A DNA stretch of 64,000 bases from Lingula anatina (Eukaryota > Brachiopoda > Lingulata > Lingulida > Lingulidae), in assembly GCF_001039355.2 (NCBI RefSeq), contig NW_019775955.1, positions 75,010-139,009 on the forward strand. Reading direction: 5' to 3'. The position numbers and the translations under genes were made by a program. The stretch's first letter is position 1, and every line of letters begins with the position of its first letter. Positions 12,205 through 24,171 of this stretch are shown here, piece by piece. Under the pieces are notes generated by a model, which was not told the origin of the DNA, did not search any database, and worked only from the letters and a program-made list of their open reading frames with translations.

Positions 12205-13420
12205 ACCAAGATTTGGCCAAAAGAAAAAGGGTGGACTGCTTCCCAACCTTGCTAATGGAAAAGATGCTTCTGTAATGAAAAAGGTTTGTATATTGATTTT
12301 TTACTATTGGCATTTTGTAAGGATGTCTTGTTCACTAAAATACATACATGAAATTCAGCAATCTGACAAGAAATATTCTATTAATTTGTATTGCTTGTTT
12401 TTGCATACCTAGTTCTAATCAGTCATACCTACTAAGTGCTTACCTGGTTCTGACATGAAATTTATTGTGTCTGTGAGCTGTTAACCACTCTGTCTCAAGA
12501 AGTGAACATCTTGCAGTTTATATTTCATGCTCCAAAAGCAACCACTGAATTTTAAAACATTTTTCATCTCTTCCTCATCGCTATTATTTGCCACTCAGTA
12601 CAAAATCAACGTGGAAACATGCCTACCCTTTTTGTTGAAAAAAAATAAGCCAAAAAAAAAACATTCTTCCAAATTAATGACAAATTTATATACATTTACA
12701 TGCATGTCCCCCCCTCCCCCAATGACTCGTTTAACAGTATCTTCTTTATTGCTGAAACATTGAAACATTAACTTTGCTACATGTAGTCTTTTTTTGGTGG
12801 ATATTTCCTTGAGTTAATAGACATTTGTTGAAAGCAGAGCATAGAGTTAATGAGATAGATGTTTTTCTATTCAGTGGACTTCTTCCTTATGTTTGCCTAT
12901 TGTACTTAGAACAGTGCAGGTGTCATATAACAAGGAAGATGATCAGAACATCTGTCAAACATCAACGAGAATCATGTGAATTTAACTTTCAGTTATTATT
13001 ATTCTTATTATTATGTTCTAGACAACAGACAAGGAAGATGCATCGCTTGAAGCAAAGCATTTTGATGGCAAGAGCAGCGAGGCTGATGGCTCAGCGGGAG
13101 TTTTGTCATCTGTGCAGTTATTAGCGAAAATAAAAGCAAGAAATCCTGTGACGTCAGCATCACTGACTAATGACAGCAATTTAGTTAATTCCCAGGAAGT
13201 ACATGATGATGACCTAGCATTGTTAGAAGATGTCAGAACATTTATTGCCTTTCAATGTGCTGTTGATGGACAAGGAACTACAGAAGAAATATTACAAAGG
13301 TTCAAGAATAGACTTCCTCCTGAGAATTCTGCCAAATTCAAAGCCATGCTGAGACAAATTTGTGACTTTACCAGATCAAATGGCATTGGGGTTTGGTCAC
13401 TAAAGCCTGAAATGCGATAG
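12205..13420 (+). CDS. ERCC6: ERCC6/CSB, last two coding exons (copy 2)
   Basis: Second copy of the ERCC6 C-terminal exons: 12205-12283 (PRFGQKKKGG to SVMKK) and 13022-13420 (TTDKEDASLEAK to the VWSLKPEMR end and TAG stop). Exon lengths, splice sites and phases are identical to copy 1. One residue differs (Ala for Ser near the start of the last exon), and other changes, such as tcggcgtca against tcagcatca, are silent. The winged-helix C-terminal domain that in human CSB binds ubiquitin and guides recruitment to stalled polymerase is complete. The rest of the gene lies outside the window. Because the flanks are duplicated as well, this is most likely the other allele and not a second gene. Confidence 0.92.
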
Positions 13421-13571
13421 AAGATGAGCTCTTTTTCCGAATTCTGACTTCTATGGCTAGTTTAAGTTGACAAATTAAAGTTCCTTAGATTCAGTTTAGA
13501 TATTGTCTGGTCAAAGGTTTTGGCCCTGCAGCTGAAGAGAAATGAAAGTTTTTTAGACTGATGTACGCAAG

Positions 13572-13577
13572 AATAAA
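13572..13577 (+). terminator. ERCC6 poly(A) signal (copy 2)
   Basis: AATAAA about 150 bases after the stop, as in copy 1. Confidence 0.6.
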
Positions 13578-14287
13578 ATGTGAATTAATAACTCTGACAC
13601 TCAGGGTATTTATTTATATATTTTTTTGTACATTAGCATGGTTTGTTCTTTTTTCTTTTTTTTTTTTACCTGAAAATTCTGATTTTTGTATAATAGAAAG
13701 CTTAGTAAGTGATGGGATGTAGTTCATAAGGTTTGTTCTCGATATTTGATAAGGTTTTACAGTTATTGGCTTTTCTTTGGGTAAGATGTGGTACGTCCAG
13801 AAAATGGAATGAATTGAATTAGCCCATACTCTTCGTCCTCTATTTGTAATAAAATTACGAAAATCCAAGATGTGTCTTTATTTCGTTTTGAAATGTTTTG
13901 TGTATATCATGTATTATGGGCCATGTTTTTTTAAACAGTTTTTTAAAACTATTAAAATAGTCAAATGACCTTATAATCTTCTATTTAAAGATGACAAGAG
14001 CAGAATGTGGTCAATTTGGGGATAACTTTTATTGAGAAAATATTTATACAATTAATGATGATAATGATTCTTAAAAACCACCGCGCTCATTTTAGAACAG
14101 TTTGTTATATGAACATAAAATACAAGAACTTAAAATCCTAAGACGTGTACCATCAACCGAATTACGAAATACACTGTAAAATTCTAAAAAAATGTCTAGC
14201 AAAATTGCCAACTGCTGCCAGCTAGTTAGTGCAGGTGAAATGAAATTATTTTAGCAATTTTTTTTCAAATTCTAAAGCCCAGTACAT

Positions 14288-15535
14288 TACAGTTCGGAAA
14301 ATTACCAAAGTAAGATTTTTATACGTAAGTGTTCTGTTTAGTCTTTTCCCTGCAAATCGGACTTTTAAGGTGATAAAACGCCTGAAATAAAAGTGAATGA
14401 CATCGATATTTACTTCTGAAATGTCAGGAAAAATATACCGGTCCCAATGTGGAGCCAGACATCTAGAACTAAATTAGTTTGGAATGGGATTAAACATCGA
14501 ATTCAAGTGCTGGGACGGATCGAGCTTCCACCCGTAAGTAGGAGGAAATCGATTTTCCTGAAGGAATGAGGTAATACCTGACAGGATACATTCAAAAGTC
14601 AATTTAACCATTTTAGAATTAGTATAACATCGTTAAAAAAAGAAAATTGCAATATTTCATTTAAATTTCAACATCCATTTAAACAATTGAGCGCATGCAT
14701 ATGCAGAGGCAATTCATTTTAGAAAATAGTGGAGGGGGGGGGGGAGGCACGGTGACCAGAAGTCTTAGGGGTATGTTATGTTTCGTCTCTTCAGCTAAAT
14801 GTTTTAGAAAATGTTAGTCTGTGCAAAATTCACGGATACCATGCCAGCAATAACTTGATGGGAGATATCTTTTCAGTGACATGCTTTCAGCAGGAAATCG
14901 GTGAGATGGGATTGCAGATACCATCCAACTGATAACATGCAAACTCGCGTGCAGCATATCATTTTACACAACCTTCTTCCTAGAACTAGGTTGAAGCCCT
15001 AACTTTTACTAGTTGACGATCCCATTCCTGCATCTGGTCGACACAAAATTTACTTGACGGGAATACATAGAAGTATCGAATTTTTTCTTCGTTTGGTTGA
15101 CATATAAACTTTTTACGACTTTTGAGATAAACCAAAATGCTTAGTCTCTCTTATACGCCGCAGACGCACACTCTATTATATTAAGTGCAACTGTATTTAT
15201 TGAACTTATTTTCTGGTTATGCGTCAATGATTGTATACGACTCCTCCCATGCTTTGTTTCTCTTGGGGAAAGACCTCTCCAGAATCGATGACTCAATTAA
15301 TAAAACGAGCTAATATGCTCCGCTGGCAATTCAAGAATAATGTCCCTTCGCAAGTTTCTAATGTATGGACACATGAACACAAAATAGTGTCTTAAGTTCT
15401 CAAATAGGTTTCTGAACACGAACTTGAGCGAACTGGAACGAACTAAGATAGCTATAAAAACATAGTTTCGACCCGAAGAAAAATTACCTATAATGCAAGT
15501 AAGTTTTTAAGAGACCAAATTCACCCCCCCCCCCC

Positions 15536-15566
<31 letters not shown>

Positions 15567-18407
15567 AAGAAAAAAGAAATCCTATCATGGGTCTACTTAT
15601 CTCAAAATAATCGAAACGGGTGTGACCTGAGTGAAGAAAATAGTATTCGTATTCGTCCTTGAAGGATTTTGAGCGTGTCCTTGTTACTCCCAATTTGAGG
15701 ATATCTTAATCAAGCAGAAAGAAAAGAGATGTTGAATCTTATCCTCCGCAGTCCTTGAAATCACAATACTGGAATATTTATTCTCAAATATGCTCTTATT
15801 ACGATAACAGAGTTAATGAAACAAGCAAGCTATAATTGGAACGCAAGAATCCAGGTGCGTGCACGTTAACAGGTATATATGGGACAAATTATTAGAGCGA
15901 AATAATCCATTGAAACGGATTTTGGTTGCTTTTTGTCACTGCTTCCTTGATGTCCAGTATCAACCTCAACTAGCCATCCATAGATATTCAACGCAATGCA
16001 TAGCTTTGATCTACTCCCTTGGATAGATGTGTCATAGTGGTGATATCACGGCCTTTCGTTTTAGAAACTTCCACATTTAAAACAAAAGTATGTCAATGTT
16101 TGGTAAAGATTGTTCAAATGTGTCAGTTATAATGATATTACATGAATCTATAAATGTATTTTACTCATTGGAAAGAACTGTAACCTAGTTTCAAAGGATG
16201 TTTTCAGTTTTTAAAAGGATTGAATAACTTTTTTGCGGCTTCATCTCCTACACAATGGGCGACCACTTGGCGCCAAATACTCCGAGGAAACTATACACTA
16301 CCTTCATTGTAAAATGTCAACTTTAACACCCTGTACCAGCCAGCATTTTCTGGCCATTTTTAAAACTCATATTAATTCTCGCAGCAAAGGCTTTAATCAA
16401 TCACAAAACTACCTTTGTTTTCCAACAACCGAGTTGCGCCCACTTTGCAATACAGTTTACATGCCCATTGATGACCTGTCCCCGCCTTCTATGGCGAAGA
16501 TGTTGAAATCAGTTAATTGATCTCAAAGTTTCTCATTGTTTTTCTAGCCACGCTTGGTAAATATTATGGTTCAAACTTGTTGATGTACGCCCTCACTTTG
16601 TTTGGTCCCTCCTATCATCAGATTATTACAAGATCCCTGTGAAATGTGAATAGTAATGATTCTGTGGTAATCCTTTTCCTGACAATTTTAGGACAAAAGT
16701 TTAAAGGATATGCGGTAAAGTCTTTTCTTTTCTAAAAAAAAAATTGATTCTGTGGTTGTTAACCATGCTATAACTTAAAATGCAATGCATGGAAATAACA
16801 TTTACAAGTAGTACATGTACAAATATTGAAACTCGAGATCACGCCTTCAGGTTTATCAGAAAAAAAGTGAATCTTCAGAAATGAATTTCGGACTGGATGA
16901 ATGAGAGTTAATAGAATGTACCAGAAAACACACTTGGAGTAATGAATACGGCTAAATTGACATTGGACATACAATATTAAGAGCGCTACCAGAATCAGTT
17001 CCATGGAGTACGTCTTTAGGGGAAAGGCGTATGTAACAAAAAAATTATTGATTTTGCGGTTTTTATGACATATCAGTCAAATGATATTTAGTCCCGAGTT
17101 AAAGTAAACAAGAAGGTGAAGTGAAGGACAAACAGAAATTCCAAATGCTAGTCTAACTTGATTTGCATTCTCTTCCCACTCTAGGTACCGCAAGCTATCA
17201 TCCTTGAGCGACACTTTAAAGAAACTTGTTCATTTTATGACTGTAAACATATTATCATCATCATAATTATCATCATCAATTTTCCATAAACTTAAAGACA
17301 ATATATCCGAGTTCTTTAATCGCCAACTGAAGACTAACAATGAACTTTAAAATCGGATTTGATACAGTGCGGCGGTGGTCAGTAAAATGCCGTTTCAAAT
17401 GACATGCCTTTGTCACATCGAGCGGTACAGTTTCTTGTACCGCACCAGTTTTGCTGGTCCTAGTATGTAAAAAATTAAGCTACGGATGTTTTTTTTTCTT
17501 TTCACAAGGCCTAATGCAGGAATCAAAGTCAATCCGCATGCCCTAAATTTGAATAAATGGCATAAAATATCTTTATCTCCGCCGGTGTTTTGTATTTCGT
17601 TTGCAATTAGTCATGTTTGATATGGTATCGGAAATAAAATGCACTATTTAGAATGGTTTCTGCTGTCAGGAGAATATTGGTAAATAATATCACATGGGAT
17701 TAGAGGTGTGAGTTCTTTATCAAACCGTTTCATCTTTTTGACCAAGAGTGTATGTAAGAACACTTAAACCACAAACATACATGCATGCGTATCTCTCACA
17801 AAAAGTCCATTTGCACACAGTTATCTTGTACACTTATTTATTTCTCAGAGAAGATCTTTTTTCTCACGTGGAATTTGTTCTCATGGTTTAACGATGGTGA
17901 TAGTAATAGTAATAATGATGTAATTTCATCATAGACTGTTTGACATTTCCACAACTCTATTACGCTGTCATAAAAGTCCGAGTCGTAAATGTCAACTGTG
18001 TAGCATTGCTTTCCGTCTAATCAAAAAGTGATATTTAAGAGAAAATGGGGAATCACTTTAATACACCAGGGCTAGAGTTCATAGAATTTAGAAGGTAAAA
18101 TGGAATCCATAAGATTTGTTGGTCGCGTGCAAATTTTACAAGGCAGCGATGCTGTCAGATGTACAGGTTGATATCAGTAGGCCTATCATAGCTGTTTAAA
18201 ATATCAGGAAGTACCAGGAGTGAATTTATAAGGACATTATATGCTGCATGAAATTAATGCAGAAGAGAATGCTTTATCAAAGTTTTTTTTATTGTGTAAT
18301 TGATCTATTAAAATTTTCTTTGACTTTAGAAATAAATAAACAAACAAACAATTACCACATAATACAAAAGTACTTATGTAAAATACTCCTTACATACTCC
18401 ATACTCC

Positions 18408-18449
<42 letters not shown>

Positions 18450-20403
18450 AGACATTTGTAAGTATATAGCTTCCCAGACACGAAAAATTAATCAAAAGGA
18501 TTCGAAATTGAAACCATTGCAATTTTGTATCCCGAGAGGTTTTAAGCAGGCCCCAAAGACTGCCACAGTATTTAAGTGAGCGTCTTCATTCCGGAATAAC
18601 ATTTGGTTCCATTTACAAACACAAGTAAGAACAGATTTTGTCTTATCTAAAACGTAGACGTATTTTCATGTATTTACTTTTTCGTTTAACAAAAATCCTT
18701 TGAAATGATACGCATAATAAGCAGTAACTGTAAGAATGACCTTTTTCTTTATCAAACTGTTTCATCAGCAAAAATGAGTTAACTGAACTGTATTAGACTC
18801 TATTAGACTGCACAGTGGGGATTTTCACATTATGCTTTAATTCAAACGCGTGCTTATTTAACGTTCCCTAATTATTTAAGATATTCTCAATAACCTTTAT
18901 TCCATGTCTGTGTTAAGAAGGAATGAACACAATTTTTTTTATTAATTCTTATGTCAGAATTATGCCATGGTGGTATTGTCCCTCCCTCGGTCGCTTGCCT
19001 ATTCCCATGATCTTTGGAGATGCATAACATTTGCACAAGATATCCGAATATCCTGCCAAAATTTATTTTGGACACGGTCCACCAACTTCCCTAGATAATC
19101 ATCGCTAAAATTGAGCATATTTCGGATTGGATGTTACCCAATGTGGCTTCCAATATGTTAGTCCGAATCTGATTCCCAGTGTAATTGTGTTATTGAGATG
19201 AAACCATATTCCAGGTTTTTATTCATATTTTAGTCACATCAGTGCTATGAATCACTGTAAGTTTGAGGGACGGAAATGACCGTACCATATATATATTACT
19301 CTGTTTTGGATTTTAGGCGGCCAACCTTTCAAAACATACCTCTAAGATTCCATGCGACTGTCTCTCGATGTGAAAGCCATATATCCAATGTCTTAAAAAC
19401 ATAGAAATTGATCCTACTAGTATAACATACATACTGAATACGGTCTGTAATTGTCGTTGTTATGTGAAACAAGTTTAGATCTCTGTTTTTGTGCATTAGG
19501 ATTCGTAGATTTTTATCATATATGTAGGCCTATATTTTTAGCCATTTTTTTCACACTTGAAGGGGAAAGCGAAAAGGTTGGTGATCTGGCACAGCGATGC
19601 CGAACAATGCGTTTGTACAAGTATGATACGCAGCATTTTACTAAAAATAAACGTTTCAAAGCATGTGTTTCTCTACAAAGTCACTGACTGGAGTTCCTGG
19701 AAAACAGTGCATTTTCAGAAGGTGGTGATGATAAAACTGTTCGACGCTGTTTTGTGTTTTTTAAATACCTATATGTACCTTGATTCAGTATAATTTTCAA
19801 ATTTTGTTGAAAGTCGTCAGTAATTAAGAAAGACATCATACAAACGGCTGCAGTGGGATGCCAGAGGTAACTTGGCATGCATAGCAAACTATATCTATAA
19901 CTCAAAGGTATTGTTGCTATTAGGGGAAAAACAGATTAGGCATCACCACCTCTCCTGCGATTAAACGGCACATTCTGATTAGTTTGAAACACCCCATTGT
20001 TGAAATCTAATAAAATCTTAATAATAATATTAATGAAATTTCCTAAATAAATTTTATTGAAATATGAATAATATATCACCTGAATTGCCAAATCTTCTCC
20101 TGATTTCACAGGTCTTGCGTTTAGTAATTTATTTCTCAATGGTACACTGCATCAATTCACAGCACGTGGTGCATCATAAACACAACAATATTACATAAGC
20201 TTCTTTTAAGACAGATTAACACATGCGCACATTCTATTCAAACCAAACAGTTTTCAAAACAAATATGCCCCATGAATGTTGCAATCACCTCTCGATTTCA
20301 CCGAAAAGAAGATTACTTAACAAAGCGTTATTTCTCAGAACACGAAACTGTTTTCTGACAAAGCCGCGCCCATCGCGGTCTGTACTTCCACAATTCATCT
20401 CGG
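14288..20403. other. Non-coding stretch between ERCC6 and the Ras-dva gene
   Basis: No exon, transposase or RNA gene could be recognised on either strand. It holds a C-run followed by an A-run (15523-15564), a (GT)n microsatellite (18411-18448) and short unrelated open frames without splice sites or homology. It contains two of the TAGGCCTAT nonamers noted in the findings (18178-18186, 19525-19533). Confidence 0.5.
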
Positions 20404-20520
20404 ATTGGTTCGCCTTGTTGCAATCGATTTATGGCACCCGGCAAACTATAAATACCACAGGATCCAAACGAAGACACAGACTGCACGGCAGTTGTCATAC
20501 TGAAAGCTATATCGGCGAAG
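20404..20520 (+). promoter_or_regulatory. TATA promoter and non-coding first exon of the Ras-dva gene
   Basis: An inverted CCAAT box (attgg, 20404-20408) lies about 40 bases ahead of a canonical TATA box, TATAAATA at 20447-20454. Transcription would start near 20477-20485. A consensus donor follows at 20521 (gaag|gtacgc). Acceptors precede the coding exon at about 21607 (attctag) and 21650 (cttctaacag), so the transcript would have a short non-coding exon and an intron of about 1.1 kb. A TATA box is what one expects for a tightly regulated developmental gene; that last point is inference. Confidence 0.6.
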
Positions 20521-21663
20521 GTACGCACTGATAGAAGCCAATAAGTACACAGAATTCTTCATCTTTAAAGGTAAGGACTTTTTATATGAAATTCAAGATT
20601 GAAGTCACGTATATTTGTTTCTTCCTGGGAAGAGGTCCGTCGGTTTGATATGTGTATTATAAAACTAGATCTTGCTGAAATCTCAAGACACTAGCAATGA
20701 ACATATTACACATCGCAGCTGTCAGCTGTATCAGCATTGAGGTTTTCTATGATCCTAATATTAGAATGTACAAGTTTGTTTTTTATAATCTACATGCATT
20801 GACCAGCTTAGAGAGTTGGACGATGGATAAGCATGGTTTCTTAAATACAATAGATCCATACGCCGGTCATATCTTACATGTATTTCAACTCAAATTTGTA
20901 TTAAATTTATGGTATTGAAAACATTGTTTTGTAAAGCGATAGAAAAAAGTTTTTAAAAAATACTTGCAATGCTCGTTGATGGAACCTTAATTATTTCTAC
21001 CTGAGCGTTCAGTTTACATTGTGTGCAAGCAGTATTCGCGTGCAGTGATATAATTTCCTCTAAAGGATTTCAGTAGGAATAATTACTCCTGTTCACTATT
21101 ATGTATACTTTAGTTGTAACTTACATGATATTTGTGTTTATTGGTTGTGTAGCTATTTTTGCAAGAGGCAGGTGCAACTTTTTTGAGCAATGCCGCCGCC
21201 AAGGCTCTGAAGCAAATAGTTAGCTTGGTCGCCATTGTGTCAACTTATTAGCGTTTCTTTCGTTCTTTGGCAAAGTTTAATATTATTTTATAAGTTATTC
21301 CGGTTGTTCTACAATGTAACAATTGAAAGCCAGTGGTAAAGCTGATTAATACCCTAAAAAAACATCCTATTGGTTTCTCAGTTTGAATGTCAAGTATTCT
21401 TTCTAAAAAAAGAATCATTCGAATATTACCTGTTACGTTAAGTTACATGAGCATAAAATAGCACCGAAAATAAGGTTCATATCCTTTTATAGTGACGGCT
21501 GTCTACATATTTTTTCAAGAAAAGGAATAATCAATCGACCTCTGCCCCAAATAACTTAAACACATTATTGTTAGTTAAGATTAACAAACGACCCGTTTCC
21601 AATTCTAGGTGAAGATTTGGTTACACCCTCTGGTACTGTGCTTCTAACAGACGACCCGCCACC

Positions 21664-22344
21664 ATGCCTAAGCCACCGATGGTCAAATGTCCATCCACGG
21701 ACAGTGCGATGGACAGCAGCAAGGCGCAAGAAGGCAAACGTCATTACCGCATAGTTATCCTTGGACCGGCCAAAGTGGGGAAGACGAGCATCATCTCGCA
21801 ATTTCTATACGAGAATTTCCAACAACAATATGTTCCAACGGTGGAGGAGCTCCACAGAAGTCATTATGAGATAGACGGAATGAAATTAACCCTTGACATT
21901 ATCGACACTTCAGGTGAATACGAATTTCCCGCCATGAGGAGACTAAACATTTGCAATGGGGATGCCTTCGTTTTAGTCTATTCTCTAGCAGACGAGTCAA
22001 CTTTAGACGAGGTGAAAAAAATCAGACAACAAATTTTGGACGAAAAGAAAACTGATGAGGTGCCAATAGTTATAGTTGGCAATAAGTCAGATATAGCAGA
22101 TAAAGAACGTGAAATGCAGCGGGAGACGGTTGAAACCGTAGTAAACATTGACTGGGGGAATGGTTACGTTGAATCCAGTGCACAGAATAATAAAAATATT
22201 GATGAGATCTTCAAAGAGCTCTTAGTGCAATCTCGCATTCAGTTCCAGTTAAGTCCGGCCATAAGACGTCGCAAACGGCAATCGGTCCCCAATTTATCAA
22301 ACAGGAAAAGTTTCAAACAGACATCAGGGTGTATTATATCATAA
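21664..22344 (+). CDS. Ras-dva-like small GTPase, complete and intronless
   Basis: A 226-residue Ras-superfamily GTPase starting at ATG 21664 in a near-perfect Kozak context (gccaccATGc). G1 GPAKVGKT is at 34-41, effector Thr 59 in VPTVEEL, G3 DTSGEYEF at 81-88, G4 NKSD at 120-123, G5 SSAQ at 151-154, and a C-terminal CIIS box (223-226) suited to farnesylation, after a basic stretch RRRKRQ. TVEELH, DTSG-Y-FPAM, the LSPA-RRR tail and the CxIS end are shared with the Ras-dva subfamily, studied in vertebrate forebrain and appendage development and lost in mammals. The residue matching Ras Gln61 is Glu85 and that matching Gly12 is Ala36, so slow intrinsic GTP hydrolysis is likely. It probably acts at membranes downstream of growth-factor signals. 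Other Ras/Rap-like assignments fit less well. Confidence 0.9.
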   Translation: MPKPPMVKCPSTDSAMDSSKAQEGKRHYRIVILGPAKVGKTSIISQFLYENFQQQYVPTVEELHRSHYEIDGMKLTLDIIDTSGEYEFPAMRRLNICNGDAFVLVYSLADESTLDEVKKIRQQILDEKKTDEVPIVIVGNKSDIADKEREMQRETVETVVNIDWGNGYVESSAQNNKNIDEIFKELLVQSRIQFQLSPAIRRRKRQSVPNLSNRKSFKQTSGCIIS

Positions 22345-22514
22345 GTGTAAAATTCACCAGAACTGATATAAGAATTGAACTTTAATGTACATATGTAAAA
22401 AGTAATTTTTTTCGTAGAATTGTATGTTCTGACATATCCTTTGATTGTATAAATCAGATTATAAATAAGATTGAATTCCGTTAATGCTCAATTGTCAATT
22501 GTCGTTGTGTATGT

Positions 22515-22520
22515 AATAAA
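22515..22520 (+). terminator. Poly(A) signal of the Ras-dva gene
   Basis: AATAAA about 170 bases downstream of the stop codon, within an AT-rich 3'UTR. Confidence 0.55.
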
Positions 22521-24129
22521 TAATCAATCATAACGCCTTGTTGTTAATGCCTTATCTAAATCAGTTATGTGTCAAAAGCCTTCTAACAGTAACACAGTTA
22601 AGTCCTGTCTTCTTATTTCCACTTGTAAGTCTCTCAGGAATGTGACAACCTATCCCTTTCGTGCCTCTTATTTGTGTAAATATACAAGTGCATCAACGTG
22701 GCATATTTGCCCACACAGAACATACTAACAAATTTCAACGTAAACCCACAATTTTTGACCATATAGAGTCCTACAATTCTACAAGAGCTAAAATACTGCA
22801 GAATAGAACACGGCGAGGTTTACCGTTTTCTGCTAGAACCGTGATTTAAGTCAGATTAAGCACTCGTCACTAAGCTTTGCTATCAGTCTGCAAGTCCGCG
22901 ACCCGTACTTTATCTATTACATTTGCCAACGCTTTCTATATTACAAAAAAAGATGGTCGCTGTTCAAACTTTACAATACTGGCCCACAGTCCCCCTTTTC
23001 GACCAATCTATTGTGTTAGAGAAGAAAGCTGATCGTATACTAAAATTATTAGTGTTAATAAAAGGAGACTGGGTGAAATGATATTACAGAAGAATTGCTA
23101 TACATGATAGAGATTAAAATGCATCAGAATTTTGCCTTGTTGCCCAACAATGTTAAATCTTTAAAGTCAACATGTGTTTTACTAAACTTTTTATTATTCG
23201 TCAATTTCATGATGAACTATTCCTAAATGCATTCAAATTTCACAAAGTGACCTTAAGTAAAAGTAATCAGAAAATAACAAATTTGAAACTTGACCCGCAT
23301 TTTGCAATACAAAATCTTCAGTAAGTTTTAATTAAAGACAAAAATAAAGCCGATTTAACAAATACCACATAACTTTCGAAGCTAACCTGTACTTTTTCGA
23401 AGAAAACTCCCCAGTGAATATGAAATAAAACAAGAGAAATCTCTGTCTAATTATATTGAGACCGAATGTAAAATGAATACGAAATTAAATGTTTCATAGA
23501 GTCAAATGTTTCATATAGTTTCATAAATACTGGCCGCGTACTAAAGAACCTCGTTTGCTTCCTAATGTTCTTTCCTATGCCCTATGTGATTTCCTCGAAC
23601 GGCCATTTCCAGTATGTACTAGGGGGAAAAATGACCAGGCGTCAAATATAAACAGCACTGAGATGCAGTATACAAGAACAGAAGCTTTTTTTAAAACTAT
23701 CAACAACCCACGAATCCCCATGACTCTGAACCAATAACCGGTCAACTAACTTCCACATATGTATCGTCTCTCTCGTCTAATTGCTGGAAGATCTTATCTT
23801 TACACAAGGGTTGTCATCAATCTGAAGCACCTTTATGCGCGTGGGTTCTTTGCACGTGCGCAATTGAAACAGAGACTCAGTTCTTTTTTTTTTTTTTTTC
23901 ATAAAAGGTTGCATGCACCTTGATTCTTGGTGTAAGAAGCTGGACAAAATCATCATTACCTATGTTGAATTTTAATTTCTATAGTCATAACGTTTCTTAT
24001 TAATTTAGTAGTACATTTACAACAAGTAAAGACTAGATCTTCTGATTGTTTTAAGCAGCCGGCTTTACCGCCAGTTTATTCTTTTTATTCCTTTTAAGAT
24101 TAAACAATCAGGATTAACTTCAAGAGAAC

Positions 24130-24171
<42 letters not shown>

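Larger units (their letters stand above)
7802..14287. repeat. Block A2: second copy of ERCC6 3' region (probable haplotype 2)
   Basis: Matches 362-7304 throughout. It lacks the counterpart of 2128-2598 and carries a TG instead of an AT microsatellite. Unlike copy 1 it runs on past the shared end (near 14276) into unique sequence, so it is the copy joined to the rest of the scaffold. Confidence 0.85.

Noticed and set aside
362-14287. ERCC6 as two tandem paralogous genes
   Set aside because: The duplication includes introns and intergenic DNA at very low divergence, begins at an assembly N, and the pattern repeats at two unrelated loci, so alleles are the better explanation.
16233-16520. 95-codon plus-strand open frame
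   Set aside because: No homology, no splice signals, no promoter or poly(A) context.
18248-18469. Open frame ending in poly Val-Cys
   Set aside because: It is a translation of a GT microsatellite, with no homology in the remainder.
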